From the NCBI GenBank assembly GCA_020746835.1, contig JAGPNK010000013.1, positions 372,001-436,000 on the forward strand: a stretch of DNA of 64,000 nucleotides, in the 5' to 3' direction. Origin of the DNA: Stachybotrys elegans (Eukaryota > Ascomycota > Sordariomycetes > Hypocreales > Stachybotryaceae). The notes beneath the pieces are model-generated. The model made no database searches, had not been told where the DNA came from, and saw only the letters and a list, made by a program, of their open reading frames with translations. Made by a program: the position numbers and the translations under genes. Of the stretch, positions 19,477 through 30,277 are shown piece after piece. Every line of letters begins with the position of its first letter. The first letter of the stretch is position 1.

Positions 19477-20427
19477 ATGGAGAAATACAGCCAGTTCCGC
19501 GACCGAGCCACCGGCATCGCGCCGTTCCTCCCCGTCGCGACCCCTCTGACGGGCCTCGCGACGCTGACGCACGCCATGCTCTTCCTCGTGCGCCTCCCGC
19601 TCTTCCTCTTCTACTGCGTCAGCTACTTTCTCGTCTTCCACCATCTGCCGCTTCCCGTGGTGGCGCGCAAGATGGCGCTTTGGGGCATGATGGCCATCCC
19701 CGGCATATGGTGGGTTGACCTCCAGCTCGACGGCGTCAAGCGCGGCCACCTCGCCGAGCAGCCTCGCGACCGCTTCCCGCATCCGGGCTCCGTCATTGCC
19801 GCCAACTACACGAGCCCCATCGACGCCGTCTACCTGGCCGCCATCTTCGACCCCATATTCACCGTCTCCTACCCCAACACCCGCAAGCTGCAGCGAGTCG
19901 GCCTCTGGGGCGCCGTCACAAAGGCCCTCGCGCCCGTCCGGACCGAGCCGCCCGCCAACGCCAAGCTCGTCGATATCAAGGACCTTCTCCGCGACTACCC
20001 CGGGCGCGTCATCGCCGTCTTCCCAGAGTGCGGAACGACCAACGGCAAGGCCATTCTGCCCTTCAGCCCCTCGATTCTGCAGAGCCCGCCTGACGTCCAC
20101 CTCTTCCCCGTCAGCATCCGGTACACGCCCTCCGATGTCACGACGCCTGTGCCCGGCCAGTGGTTCAAGTTTATGTGGAATCTTCTGTCTCGTCCTACGA
20201 CCTGCATCCGCGTGCGCGTGGCTGAGGGGCAGGTCAATACCGCTGCGGCACAGACCAACGGTGTGTCAGAGGTGCGGAATCGAGGAACGTCCGACCTCTC
20301 CCCAGAGGAGCAGCGCGTGCTCGACCGTATAGGTGAGGCCCTCGCGCGGCTGGGTCGGGTCAAGAGAGTTGGCCTGACCATGAAGGATAAGGAGTCGTTT
20401 GTCAAGGCCCTGCGCTCCAAGGCCTAG
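19477..20427 (+). CDS. Lysophosphatidic acid acyltransferase-like protein (Loa1/Vps66 type)
   Basis: A single exon encodes 316 residues. A hydrophobic hairpin at about 33-55 (MLFLVRLPLFLFYCVSYFLV) and a second membrane-near segment (MALWGMMAIPGIWW) precede the acyltransferase core. The motif I region reads AANYTSPIDAVYL, with Tyr where PlsC enzymes usually have the catalytic His of HX4D. The third block is clear: VIAVFPECGTTNGKAILPF. Yeast Loa1 (Vps66) acylates lysophosphatidic acid at ER and lipid droplets, and this protein has its length and layout. Family assignment is by pattern memory. The missing His should be compared across orthologues before inferring inactivity. Confidence 0.75.
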   Translation: MEKYSQFRDRATGIAPFLPVATPLTGLATLTHAMLFLVRLPLFLFYCVSYFLVFHHLPLPVVARKMALWGMMAIPGIWWVDLQLDGVKRGHLAEQPRDRFPHPGSVIAANYTSPIDAVYLAAIFDPIFTVSYPNTRKLQRVGLWGAVTKALAPVRTEPPANAKLVDIKDLLRDYPGRVIAVFPECGTTNGKAILPFSPSILQSPPDVHLFPVSIRYTPSDVTTPVPGQWFKFMWNLLSRPTTCIRVRVAEGQVNTAAAQTNGVSEVRNRGTSDLSPEEQRVLDRIGEALARLGRVKRVGLTMKDKESFVKALRSKA

Positions 20428-20583
20428 TTTGGTTGCATTGCTATGATTATGTCACGTCTGGGAGGTCATCTTTGGTGTTGCGGCGGTGGAGGGATGGTAG
20501 TTAAAAAGTGAATCCAATTTTTTTTTTTTCAATCTACCCTGACCGCTCAATGATGTACAGTGTGAATATGTGTGTGAATTACA

Positions 20584-22411
20584 TTAGTTTCCGTCCGTCA
20601 CGCAGCCATTGCTGGCGTTGGTCACCAGCTTGGCGTACTTCTTGAGCGTACCCTGGGTGTACTTGAGCGGGGGTGCCTGCCAGGCCTGTCGTCGCTTCTC
20701 CATCTCCTGCTCGGAGATCTCGAGATCCACCACGTTCTTCTCGGCGTCGATGGTGATGGTGTCACCGTCCTGGACCAGGCCGATGGGGCCTCCCTCCTGA
20801 GCCTCGGGCACAATGTGTCCAATCAGGAATCCGTGGGAACCGCCAGAGAAGCGTCCATCGGTCAGCAGAGCAACGTCCTTGCCGAGACCAGCGCCCATGA
20901 TGGCCGACGAGGGCTTCAGCATCTCGGGCATACCAGGTCCGCCCTTGGGTCCCTCGTAGCGGATGACAACGACCGTCTTCTCACCCTTCTTCAGCTCGCC
21001 GCGCTCCAGACTGGTAATGAAGTCGTCCTCGCAGTCGTAGACACGAGCCTTGCCCTGGAATCGCAGACCCTCCTTGCCGGTGATCTTACCGACGGAGCCA
21101 CCGGGGGCCAGGGAACCGCGCAAGATCTGCAGGTGGCCGGTAGCCTTGATAGGGTTGCTGACAGGGCGGATGATGGGCTGGTCATCGGGGAAGGCAGGCA
21201 TATCCTCGACGTTCTGCTTCATGGTCTTGCCAGTGACGGTGATGCCGGAGCCGTCCAGCAGGCCCTCCTTGAGGAGGAACTTGAGGAGAGCGGGGGTGCC
21301 ACCAACCTTGTGAATATCTTCCATGACGTACTTTCCAGAGGGTTTCATATCGGCCAGCAGGGGAGTACGGTCAGAAACAGCCTGGAAGTCCTCGATGGTA
21401 AGCTTGACGCCCACGGCATCGGCCATGGCGATCAGATGCAGCACAGCATTGGTGCTGCCACCGAGCACACTGACAACAACCATGGCGTTCTCAAAGGCCT
21501 GGCGCGTCATGATGTCGCGGGGGCGGACATCCTCGCGGAGGATCGTCTTTATGGCAGCGCCAACCCTCTCACACTCGGCCTTCTTGGCATCGTCCTCGGC
21601 AGGGGTGCTGCTGCTTCCGGGCAGAGTCATGCCGAGGGTCTCGATGGCGGTAGCCATGGTGTTGGCAGTGTACATGCCACCGCAAGCACCACCGCCAGGG
21701 CAGGCGTTGCGGATGATGTCGAAACGCTCCTCCTCGGTAATCTCGCCAGCAATGTACTGGCCATAGGCCTGGAATGCAGAGACGATGTCGAGGACCTCGC
21801 CCTTCTTGCTGCAGCCGGGCTTGATGGTGCCGCCGTAGACCATGATGCTGGGGCGGTTGACGCGACCCATGGCAATGGCAACACCGGGCATGTTCTTGTC
21901 GCAGCCAGGCAGACTGATGTTTCCATCATACCACTGGCCGTTCATGACAGTCTCAATACTGTCGGCGATGATCTCTCGGCTCTGCAGGGAGTATCGCATG
22001 CCCTTGGTTCCCATGGAGATACCGTCGCTGACACCAATGGTGTTGAAGCGGTAGGGGACGAGGCCCTCCTTGGCGACCGAGTCACGGACAATCTTGGAGA
22101 GGTCCATGAGGTGCATGTTGCAGGGGTTGCCCTCGTACCAGACGGACGAGATGCCGACCTGGGCCTTGTTCATGTCGCTCTCAGACAGGCCGGTGGCATA
22201 GAGCATGGCCTGGGAGGCGCCCTGCGACTTGGGCTGGGTGATGGCCGACGAGACCTTGTTGAGCCTTTCATCGCGGGCGGTAGAGGCGAAGCGGCTGCAG
22301 GCGAGTCAGCGATGCAACATTCCAAGCATTGGTAGCGTCGAGGGCGTACACATAGTTCCTTGCGCGGGGCAGGCTGCGGGACAGGGCCCGGGACTGACGG
22401 AGGGACAGCAT
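20584..22411 (-). CDS. ILV3: Dihydroxy-acid dehydratase, mitochondrial
   Basis: Exons 22411-22350 and 22294-20584 (55-base intron, GTACGC donor) give 590 residues, the usual length. The N terminus [21 protein letters not shown] is a mitochondrial presequence. The IlvD/Edd fold follows with the Fe-S ligands GCDKNMPG and [16 protein letters not shown], then SALG-type motifs and the C-terminal [16 protein letters not shown]. The enzyme converts dihydroxy-acids to 2-keto acids, the third common step of valine, isoleucine and leucine synthesis, using an iron-sulfur cluster. The first exon's split codon and the RFASTARDE junction fix the splice sites. Confidence 0.96.
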
Positions 22412-23211
22412 GCTGGTCAATTGAGGTGGTGGATGATGCCAAAGTTTGGCTGTGAAGACCTAGCAGATATGAGTCGAGCGGTCTCGGAGCTCAAAAGTTG
22501 TTTTATCACATTTTTTGCTAGTATCCCTGTGATGTTCCCTGTGACTGCGGGGCACTTTAGCTCCCCGCGTCCGTCAGTCGCAATTGGAGCTCCATGATTG
22601 GACGCTTGACGCTACAGGAGGAAGGAGATGGGTTGAAGACGTAATCAAATCTGTTCTGATTACCTATCTTTGCATAGGTGTTCTTTGAAGGAGAGTGATG
22701 GAATCACTGTGCAAAAGAAGGATAATATATATTCGGTTTTATTAGCACAGGACTCGTCGACTTAGTATTGCCTGTTTGTTTTGAACTATTGTGGAATTAT
22801 TGCTAAGTTGTATTGTAGACAAGCAGTAAATTGCACGCCATTCCATAGGACCATTCATATTTTTATAAATCAAGAATTGATTGTCGTTGGGAGTGTTCGT
22901 CCCAATTCATTTGTTGCCTGCCATCAATGTAACGACAGTATCCTGGGTCGCATACATGACTTGAGGTACAGGGTAGCCACCGAGAGCGGAGGTTACTCGA
23001 GACATACGGACAGTTTGACATCTCTCTGGTCCGTTCGTATAATCTATCCATTGGCAGATCGAAGAGAAAATCTGGATGATAGAGCTGGAGCCGTAAACGG
23101 ATATTGAATCGTGCAACAGCTCATTCAAGCCTCCATAGTGGTGAACCGACTGGTACAAGGCTTGCCAACCATCTACTAATATACAAGTCATAAAAAGGTC
23201 ATATCCTGATC
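22412..23211. other. Intergenic, no gene seen
   Basis: This lies between the ILV3 start and the ClpP 3' end. It is AT-richer than its flanks, and short frames at 22781-23191 lack coding character. Confidence 0.5.
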
Positions 23212-24131
23212 TTACTTACTTCCCTCCTTCTCCTTGGGCTCGTCTGACCGCCTAGTCAGAATTTCGTCAATCACGCCCAGCTCCTTGGCTTCCTCAGCAG
23301 TAAGGTGCTTGTCGCGCTCCATCATCAGGTTGATGTCCTCGATGCTGTACTTTTCGTAGCCCTTGGCCGTGTTGAGATGGTGTTGCATGACCTTGTTCAT
23401 CTGCTCGCGTATCCTCTGTATCTGAGTCGCGTAAATGAGGATATCCGCCGCCTGACCCGAGGTCCCTCCAAGCGGCTGGTGGATCATGATGGAGCTGTGA
23501 GGCAGCGCATATCGCTTCCCTGGCTCACCGCCTGCCAGTAGGACCGCGGCCATCGAGGCGGCGCCACCGACACAGACGGTCGAGACCGGGCTTTTAATGT
23601 ATCGCATCGTGTCGTAAATCGCCATGCCTATTTCTTAGCATGGATCGGCCGAGGGGAGGGCATCGATGTACCTGAGGTGACGGAGCCGCCTGGAGAGTTG
23701 ATGTACATGGTGATGGGCTTTTCGGGGGTATCCGACTCGAGCCAGAGCAGCTGGCTGACAATCGACGCCGACATGTAGTCGTTGACTTGGCCATTAAGAC
23801 AGATGATGCGTTCCTAGGCGGCCAGCGGTCAGAAGGGTCTCCGAATGCGCCTCGATCATGCATACCTGGAGAAGCTTGGAGAAGATGTCCCCTAAATAGT
23901 GAGCGCGAATCGAGGAAGATTGTCGAATCTAGATCGACCTACACGTTTTCCGGCCAGCGGCCTGCACGGGTCAGTAACGTCTTGCATAGAGGAAGAAGAT
24001 GGACATACCGAAGTCTCCTCAATGTACGGCATGGGGATATTGCCATCCATCTGGAAGTAGGACGACGGGCGCGAGGTTGAGAAGGGTCTGGCGCTGACCG
24101 CCCGTAGGCGCAGGGCTCGTCGTGCCAACAT
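23212..24131 (-). CDS. Mitochondrial ClpP peptidase subunit
   Basis: Five exons in coding order, 24131-24009, 23961-23943, 23891-23866, 23813-23672 and 23627-23212, give 241 residues; the second and third are only 19 and 26 bases. The N terminus [20 protein letters not shown] is a mitochondrial presequence. The core reads [39 protein letters not shown], then the nucleophile in [14 protein letters not shown], the His in [10 protein letters not shown], and a C-terminal [17 protein letters not shown]. ClpP forms a tetradecameric serine protease fed by ClpX in the matrix. The donor GTAGGT at 23942 is chosen because it restores the conserved WDIF block. A divergent mitochondrial-looking gene starts 192 bases away. 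Confidence 0.93.
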
Positions 24132-24323
24132 GTTGTGATGAAGCTGGATGAAGCTCCAATCCATGATACTTAGCGAGATGTGGGGGATTATGCAGGTACA
24201 TGCCATGGGGTACCTGAGGCAGCTCTGGTGGGCCGGAGCCGGACGGGAGCTACAGTGGTCTTGGCGCTGTGCGGAACTGATCAACTTCGTTGGCGGCTGG
24301 ATGTTAAAATTCAAACACCAACC
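24132..24323. promoter_or_regulatory. Short bidirectional promoter
   Basis: Only 192 bases separate the ATGs of ClpP (minus) and the next plus-strand gene, so their promoters must overlap. Both products appear to enter mitochondria, which fits joint control, though no specific binding site was recognised. Confidence 0.5.
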
Positions 24324-25534
24324 ATGAAACGATTGACAACGGTCCTCCGAGCCTCCCCGTCGCAGCGGCGATGGGGATCATCCTACGATAAATCGGCACT
24401 CACCAAAGAAGCGCTGCAGCGGCAGGTCGAGTCGGGATTTGGCGACGATGCCTACGGCAAGGCCCTGAAGCTCGACGCCGAGACGAAAACCATCAAGACC
24501 GCCGTCGGCTCGCTGCCAATATCGCCCATACAAGACCCGAGCTGGATGCGTGCGAGGAGGAAACTGCGCGAGAAGAAGCTCCCCCATCAGCAGCGCATGG
24601 GCAGGTTCAACAAGAAGCTGGCGAGCAATCCTTTTGGTACGCACGCAGAGATCCAGTCGGAATCCTGGCTAACTGGACAGCGCATGCACTTGCGACACCC
24701 CTGAGGACCTGCGCCTTGACGTCAGTCCAGCTGCCGAGATACTTTTTGCAAGACCTGGAGGTGGTTTCTCATCCCGAGACAGGGAAGCCATGGTTTGCGC
24801 CAGGGCCGTTGCTATTCAAACACCTCGTTCCCCATCGATCGCCTACAGAAGAGACACCAACAAAGAAGGATAAACCAACGGTTGCGGAGCAAGATAGCGA
24901 CCGAGGAGAGGCTGCGGAGGAGCCCTCACAAGCGATCGGAGAGAAGTCCGAGCATCTAACACGAAGCTCCAAGGCACCTCTCACGATCTACACACTCAGC
25001 CGCAAGGCTGTCCTTGATGCTGTGGATAAGAAGGGAATGAAAGCTTCGTCCCGATCACTGCTGGCCCGGCGCAAGGGCTTGGCGTACGGAATCAAGAGCG
25101 ACGTCGCTGCCCACTTTAGGCCCGACATGGGCGACACGCTGCTGAGGATTATGCGGCGCAAGATTGTCGACGTATTGATCATGCGCAGCGCCAACCGCGC
25201 CAACCGTGCCGACCGCCTCCGCTTCGTCCACCCGTGCAGCAGCTGGGACGAGATCAAGGATGTCCGGCTGAGGGAGTCTGTTCTGTGGCTGCCGACGGAC
25301 AAGCGGGATCACCAGCTCTATTCGACCCTGGACATTGAGGGCGTGGGGTACAACGGCAAGATGGCCGTTTATGACTTGCCGTATCTCCTGGGCGAGGAGG
25401 AGGTCGAGAGATTGAGGCAGTCGTCGGACATGTTCCGCCAAGGTGAGATTTTTGTTCTGACTCGATGGCCGAGTACGAGTGTCACGAGTCTGCATATGCT
25501 ACTATGGCGTTTAGAGGGCTATCTGGCGCAGTAA
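24324..25534 (+). CDS. Probable mitochondrial protein, function unknown
   Basis: Exons 24324-24636 and 24681-25534 (44-base intron, GTACGC donor) give 388 residues. The start MKRLTTVLRASPSQRRWGSS looks like a mitochondrial presequence. The joined region reads KKLASNPFAHALATPLRTCALTS, then LPRYFLQDLEVVSHPETGKPW, a low-complexity acid/Lys linker, and a basic C-terminal domain containing ARRKGLAYGIKSDVAAHFRPDMGDTLLR and VLIMRSANRANRADRLRF. The high basic content and pairing with ClpP suggest a mitochondrial RNA- or ribosome-related role, but I cannot name the family. Confidence 0.75.
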
Positions 25535-25767
25535 CTGGTACACCATTCACTTGTAGAACATGCACTTTCTCTGTATATCATGTATATCATAGCGGATGGA
25601 AGCGATGGACAGGATGCATTCAAGGCGTACACGGAAATGTCCGAGGAAGGCTACATCTTATTGGTCAGCGGCTCCGCAATCTATCTTCCCGAATCCATAT
25701 CAGCCAGACCTGGCAGCGCAAGTCTCACCCATCTCGAACCTCATCTGTTTGCGACAGCCAACTCGGC

Positions 25768-26562
25768 ATGTTCGAGCGATTCCTGGAGCAAGTCCAGGCC
25801 GAGGACTGGCGGCGCCCAGAGGCCCTTTGCAGCACCACGCCGGCCTTCCTGATCCACGACGGCGGCGGCACCGTCTTTGCCTACCACTGCCTCAACTCGC
25901 TTGACCGCTATGTCTACGGCATCTCCAATCCCCATTTCCGCACGGGCAGGAGATTCCAGGGCGGCCTGGTCGAGATGGGCCGTCTGTACGCAGACTGGAT
26001 CCGCAGCACTGTCTCGACGGGGGACTTCCCAGCGCGCAAGAATGCCGACGGCAGCACAGACATCCTGCTGGGCGGCTGGAGCTTGGGCGGTCTTTTGAGC
26101 CTCGAGGTGACCAAGGAGCTCGAGTACGACCTGGACGTGCGCGTCGTCGGCGTCCTCATGATTGACAGCATCTACGCGGGGGGTATGGGCCCCGTCGCCT
26201 TCGAGCCGTGGGACACGCGCGGCAAGACCAAGACGCAGATCCTCTCGCAGCGCGCCATGGCCGAGGCTTGCCGCATGCTGGAGACGTGGGAGGCGCCCGT
26301 GCTGACGCGGAGGCGACCGCGGATGATCCTGCTAAAGGCGACACTATGCGTTCCCAAGGATAATGATACCAAGATTGAGCTGGTGGACACATATCGCGCG
26401 GATCCCCGACTGGGATGGGACGAATATGATGAGGGGCTGTTTGAGGAGGTACTTGAGGTGGAGGGGCATCACTTTGATCTATTTTCGGCAGAAAGGATTG
26501 CAGGGACGACGGATGTGATACGTGAGGGTTTGAACAGGCTGGCCACGAATAAGATACCATGA
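25768..26562 (+). CDS. Free-standing thioesterase-domain protein
   Basis: From the ATG at 25768 the frame gives 264 residues with an alpha/beta-hydrolase thioesterase fold: AFLIHDGGGTVFAYHCL near the N terminus, the nucleophile elbow GGWSLGGLLSLE, VGVLMIDS after it, and the late His in VEGHHFDLF. Such domains release products from polyketide or peptide synthases, or act alone as editing or unrelated hydrolases. No synthase lies nearby, so this is a single-domain orphan. The frame is open upstream to about 25465 but without protein-like sequence, so the first visible ATG is preferred. Confidence 0.8.
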   Translation: MFERFLEQVQAEDWRRPEALCSTTPAFLIHDGGGTVFAYHCLNSLDRYVYGISNPHFRTGRRFQGGLVEMGRLYADWIRSTVSTGDFPARKNADGSTDILLGGWSLGGLLSLEVTKELEYDLDVRVVGVLMIDSIYAGGMGPVAFEPWDTRGKTKTQILSQRAMAEACRMLETWEAPVLTRRRPRMILLKATLCVPKDNDTKIELVDTYRADPRLGWDEYDEGLFEEVLEVEGHHFDLFSAERIAGTTDVIREGLNRLATNKIP

Positions 26563-27360
26563 GATGAAGTCTCAGCATAGAGATCCTGGAGGCAGTTTGC
26601 GTCTGTTTGGTGTTTGGCTTGGGAGCTAATGGATAGATTTACTAATAGGTTTGTGATGGAATAGACAATCGAGATCTAAAAGCCGTATTGCGATTATGTT
26701 GGGAAACAAAGTTCAATGGCTTATCTACAAACACCTGCTGTCTTAATCTTGACAATTTCTTTTCAAGTTGTTTTCCCTTTTCCAGCTAGTTACCCCCGAA
26801 TGAAACCGACAGCTGCACAGGGCCGTGAAAACACCGTGAGTGCTTGCCAATCAGTCCCCCAGGCAGCCACCTGTTTGCACCCGCTAGCCGTTCACTTTCT
26901 ACTCCCGTCACCTCTCCCTTACTTACTTCTAACCACTCACTTGTTTTCCTCCTCAGTCATCCTCCTCAGTCATATCTTTCTTCTTGCATCAACGAACTTG
27001 CACGGTCGAGCCAGCATCTGCCGTCATCCATTCACCAATATTTGATCGGTCCAGATATCTTCCAGAGCATCCGTTTGCCTAACCAGCATCGTCACCCTCC
27101 TTCATCATTCACCGCACTCGTTTTGGTGCAGGGGAATCTCCATTTTCTCGCCCTCTGCCTCTATGGCGTCTTTGTCCACCAGGTATATCATCTTCTCTAC
27201 ACCGGTTCGCGTCCTCGGAGTCGCTGCATGTTTCATTTCCCTACATCTTTCTGTTCACCTTTGGAGCGCACTCTGTTTTATGCTCAGCTCAAGACCGCCC
27301 TTAATGCCCACAAATTTCTGTGTCCGTTGTCTGAATGCTGACGCATCATAAGATCACGAG
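26563..27360. other. Intergenic, CT-rich promoter of the GTPase gene
   Basis: Pyrimidine-rich sequence (about 26890-27300) leads up to the ATG at 27361, as is common for long fungal leaders. Small frames here look non-coding. Confidence 0.5.
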
Positions 27361-30277
27361 ATGGCCGACGCCCAAGCTGTTGAGGCCAAGGAGGATTTCC
27401 TGAGAGAAGGCCTGGAAGTTCTCAAGCCAATCCACCAGCATCTGCTTAATGCGGGTTTCGACCCAGTTGAATTCAGCATTAGCGACTGGAGCTCTCGATA
27501 TAGTAGGCCTACTTTCTTACATGTGGTTTTTATCTAATCGAGTTATGTGCAGAGTCAGTCCTCGATGAAAAGAAAAACATCAAGCATTTCGTTGGAGTTG
27601 TGGGCGACACAGGCGTAGGAAAGTCGCAGCTCCTGAATGCTCTCATATCTGCCAATGGCGACACGATTGCACCTTCCAGCCAGAGCGGAGCATGTACTGC
27701 GGCGATTTGCTGCTTCAAGCATTTCACTCCTCCAGCCCCCAATCGATCTTTCTGCGCGGAAATACAATTCAAGTCGTTTGCCTCTGTTTCAGAAGACCTG
27801 AAGATCTTCTTCAAGAGCTTGAAGGACTTTGAGCAGCATGCTGATGAAGAAGCATCATTCGACGCTGTGACGTCTGGAGAAAAGAACAGATTCAAGGACC
27901 AGATCAAGCTGATTTCCCAATGGTGTGGTCGTTCTATTGAGGACGTCCGAGAGTATGGATTATCCGGGCGCCACGAGGAACTCATTCGAGGGATGCATGA
28001 GGTAACTATGGTATTTGATCTTGAGCACCCCGACAGATACAGGACACGAACCATTTTTTCCGCTTCACCCCGCGAATTCCTGCAGGACATAAAGCCCTTT
28101 GTTGGGAGCGGTGGAGTAAGAAATACTCGGGCATTATGGCCCCTTGTGGACTTGGTTGAAGTCTCTCTCGAAGCCGACATTCTGCGCAACGGATTGATCC
28201 TGGTTGATCTTCCAGGGATGATGGACTCCCTTGAAAGCCGGTCAAACGTGACAAAAGAATACTTCCATAAGCTTCAAAGCTGGGTCATTGTCACCCCGAG
28301 CGACAGAGCAGCTGACAACAAGACTGCAATGAGCCTTCTGCAGCCTGATCAGATGGTGAACATGGAAGCAGATGGAAATCTGACCAAGGACAAGTTTTGC
28401 ATTGTGACAAGCAAAAACGATCTCCTGGATTGGGAGGCTTATGTTGAGGCAGAGGTTTCCCCTGAGCATATTTCAGAGACGTTCCCCAAACTCTTTGATG
28501 ACCTCCTTGATGCCGAGGAGAGGCTCGAGACTCTCTCGGAAGATTCTGTCGTCGATGATGAGGATGAGCACGAGCAAGAGATACTCTCGACACCAACCTC
28601 TGGTAAAAGAGCATTGATGCAAGCCCAATCCAACCAGGTTGAAGCAAGACGCCGATTCTTAAGCAAGAGAAAAGAACTGGAGATGGAGATTCAAGATCTC
28701 AAAACACAATGCTATCGAGCTTGTCTTGACCACCGGAACAATGCAAATCGAGTCTCGCTCCAGGAGCAGTTCAACAAAGCGCGGAGCGCTCTTCATGCTG
28801 GCCAGCCTCCATCGTCAACTGAGCTTTCTGTGTTTCCCGTGACCAGCAAGTCTCACCTTCGGCTTGTGAAAGGACGCCCTACGGCTGCGTTCCCGGATGC
28901 CCATACAACTGGAATTCAGGCTCTCAATGACTGGATCATCCAAAGCTCGTTTCAGACACGCTTGGACAAGACCCAGGTTCTCTTGAGCCAAATTCAGGTT
29001 CTCTTTGATGAAGTAAACTCCTGGATTCTGGATGGCTGTCAGATATCAGCCAAACTGGCCGGTACTAAGCTTCCATCCCTCGAGCTGGTCATCAAAGATA
29101 TTGGCTGCCATTACAAAAAGGTCAGAGAACCTGAATCCCTACAACACTTCCTGATCAATGCTAACTTGCTGGTAGACTATGACTTCGCGCGATGAGAGAT
29201 TCCATGAAAATATCATTTCGGTACATTCCGGACTGATGGTTGAGCGGGCGAAGATCGACGGCAAAATCAGCCAAGAGTTTGTGAGACATGTCGAGAACTA
29301 CCGGAAAGACAATGCTGGTATAGCGATTCACCCACTCAGCTATGCTGCGTGCGTTCGTCGCACTGGAGGCAGGCACATTCCCAGGAAACACGAGCCCATT
29401 GAATGGTTATCACGACTGTAAGTCAACACTTCCATGAGTTAATCAGCATGTGCAGGCACTGATAATTATTCAGATTCACCTTTTACTGGAGTCCAATTGT
29501 CGGAAAATGGCACGCAGCCACCCAGAAGACACTTCCTTCGCACCTCAACCAGTTCAAAACAGCTCAAGAGAATGACTTGAACTGGTATATTCAACAGGTT
29601 CTTCACAAGGACAGTCTTCCAGGAGTCTACAAGGATATGTTCAGAGAACGATCTGATCGACTTCATAACCTTCTCACGGAACATCTAGACAAGATAACGC
29701 TGGCGTACAACCGGTATTCGGATAGGGTCTCCGAGATCAAACGAGACTCACAGGACACTCTGAAAACGCAAATGTTGCCGACGTTTTACCAAGCACAATA
29801 TCTCCATGGTAAGTATGCGGCTGGATTGATGATTGCGAGAGTAAATATTTACACATTACAGGACCTGGATCATGCAGAATGAAGATGTCAACCATTGAGG
29901 AAGGGGCTGAGCAGATCAAGGCATCCATTTTCTCCTCCACCACGAGCGATATTGAGAAGAAGCTCAAAGATGCACAACAGGAGTTTTACCGAGACCACTG
30001 CCGTCTGACCAGAATGTTTTTGGAGAGCGTACTCAAAGTTGCATTGACTTTGGCCAGACAAATATGCCAAAGCCCGAGCCAGTTCGACCCAGCATCTGGG
30101 AGAAGAGAAGCCCTCAAAAACATCATGACCGCGAGGCTTCCTTCGTGGCAGAGGAGATGGACGCAGTTGAAAGCCGGCGCAACGTCTGGATCCAGACAGC
30201 TTCAGGGTATCGACATGCTTGACCAGATAACAGTCAAGGCTGAGGACGAATTCTTCATCAAGACTGAGCCTGAGTGA
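27361..30277 (+). CDS. Dynamin-superfamily / SLIP-GC-like large GTPase
   Basis: Five exons: 27361-27502, 27553-29120, 29176-29417, 29474-29808 and 29862-30277, 900 residues. The third junction uses a GTCAGA donor with a perfect GCTAAC branch site before the TAG acceptor; without it the frame stops at once. GTPase motifs are GDTGVGKS (about 65-72, G1), SGACTAA (G2), LVDLPGMMDS (about 264-273, G3) and TSKNDLLD (about 333-340, G4). A coiled stalk-like region follows, and the tail holds more helices and an acidic end. Related proteins in fungi resemble the vertebrate nuclear GTPase SLIP-GC; their function in fungi is unknown. No transmembrane segment is seen. Confidence 0.85.

Noticed and set aside
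19411..20100. 229-codon minus-strand frame opposite the acyltransferase
   Set aside because: Antisense shadow rich in Gly, Glu and Asp, with no domain.
20815..22335. 506-codon plus-strand frame opposite ILV3
   Set aside because: It is the antisense shadow of a conserved, GC-rich gene; composition is low in hydrophobic structure and no family signal is seen.
26716..27351. Small plus-strand frames before the GTPase gene
   Set aside because: They lie in pyrimidine-rich leader-like sequence and overlap in several frames without protein-like pattern.
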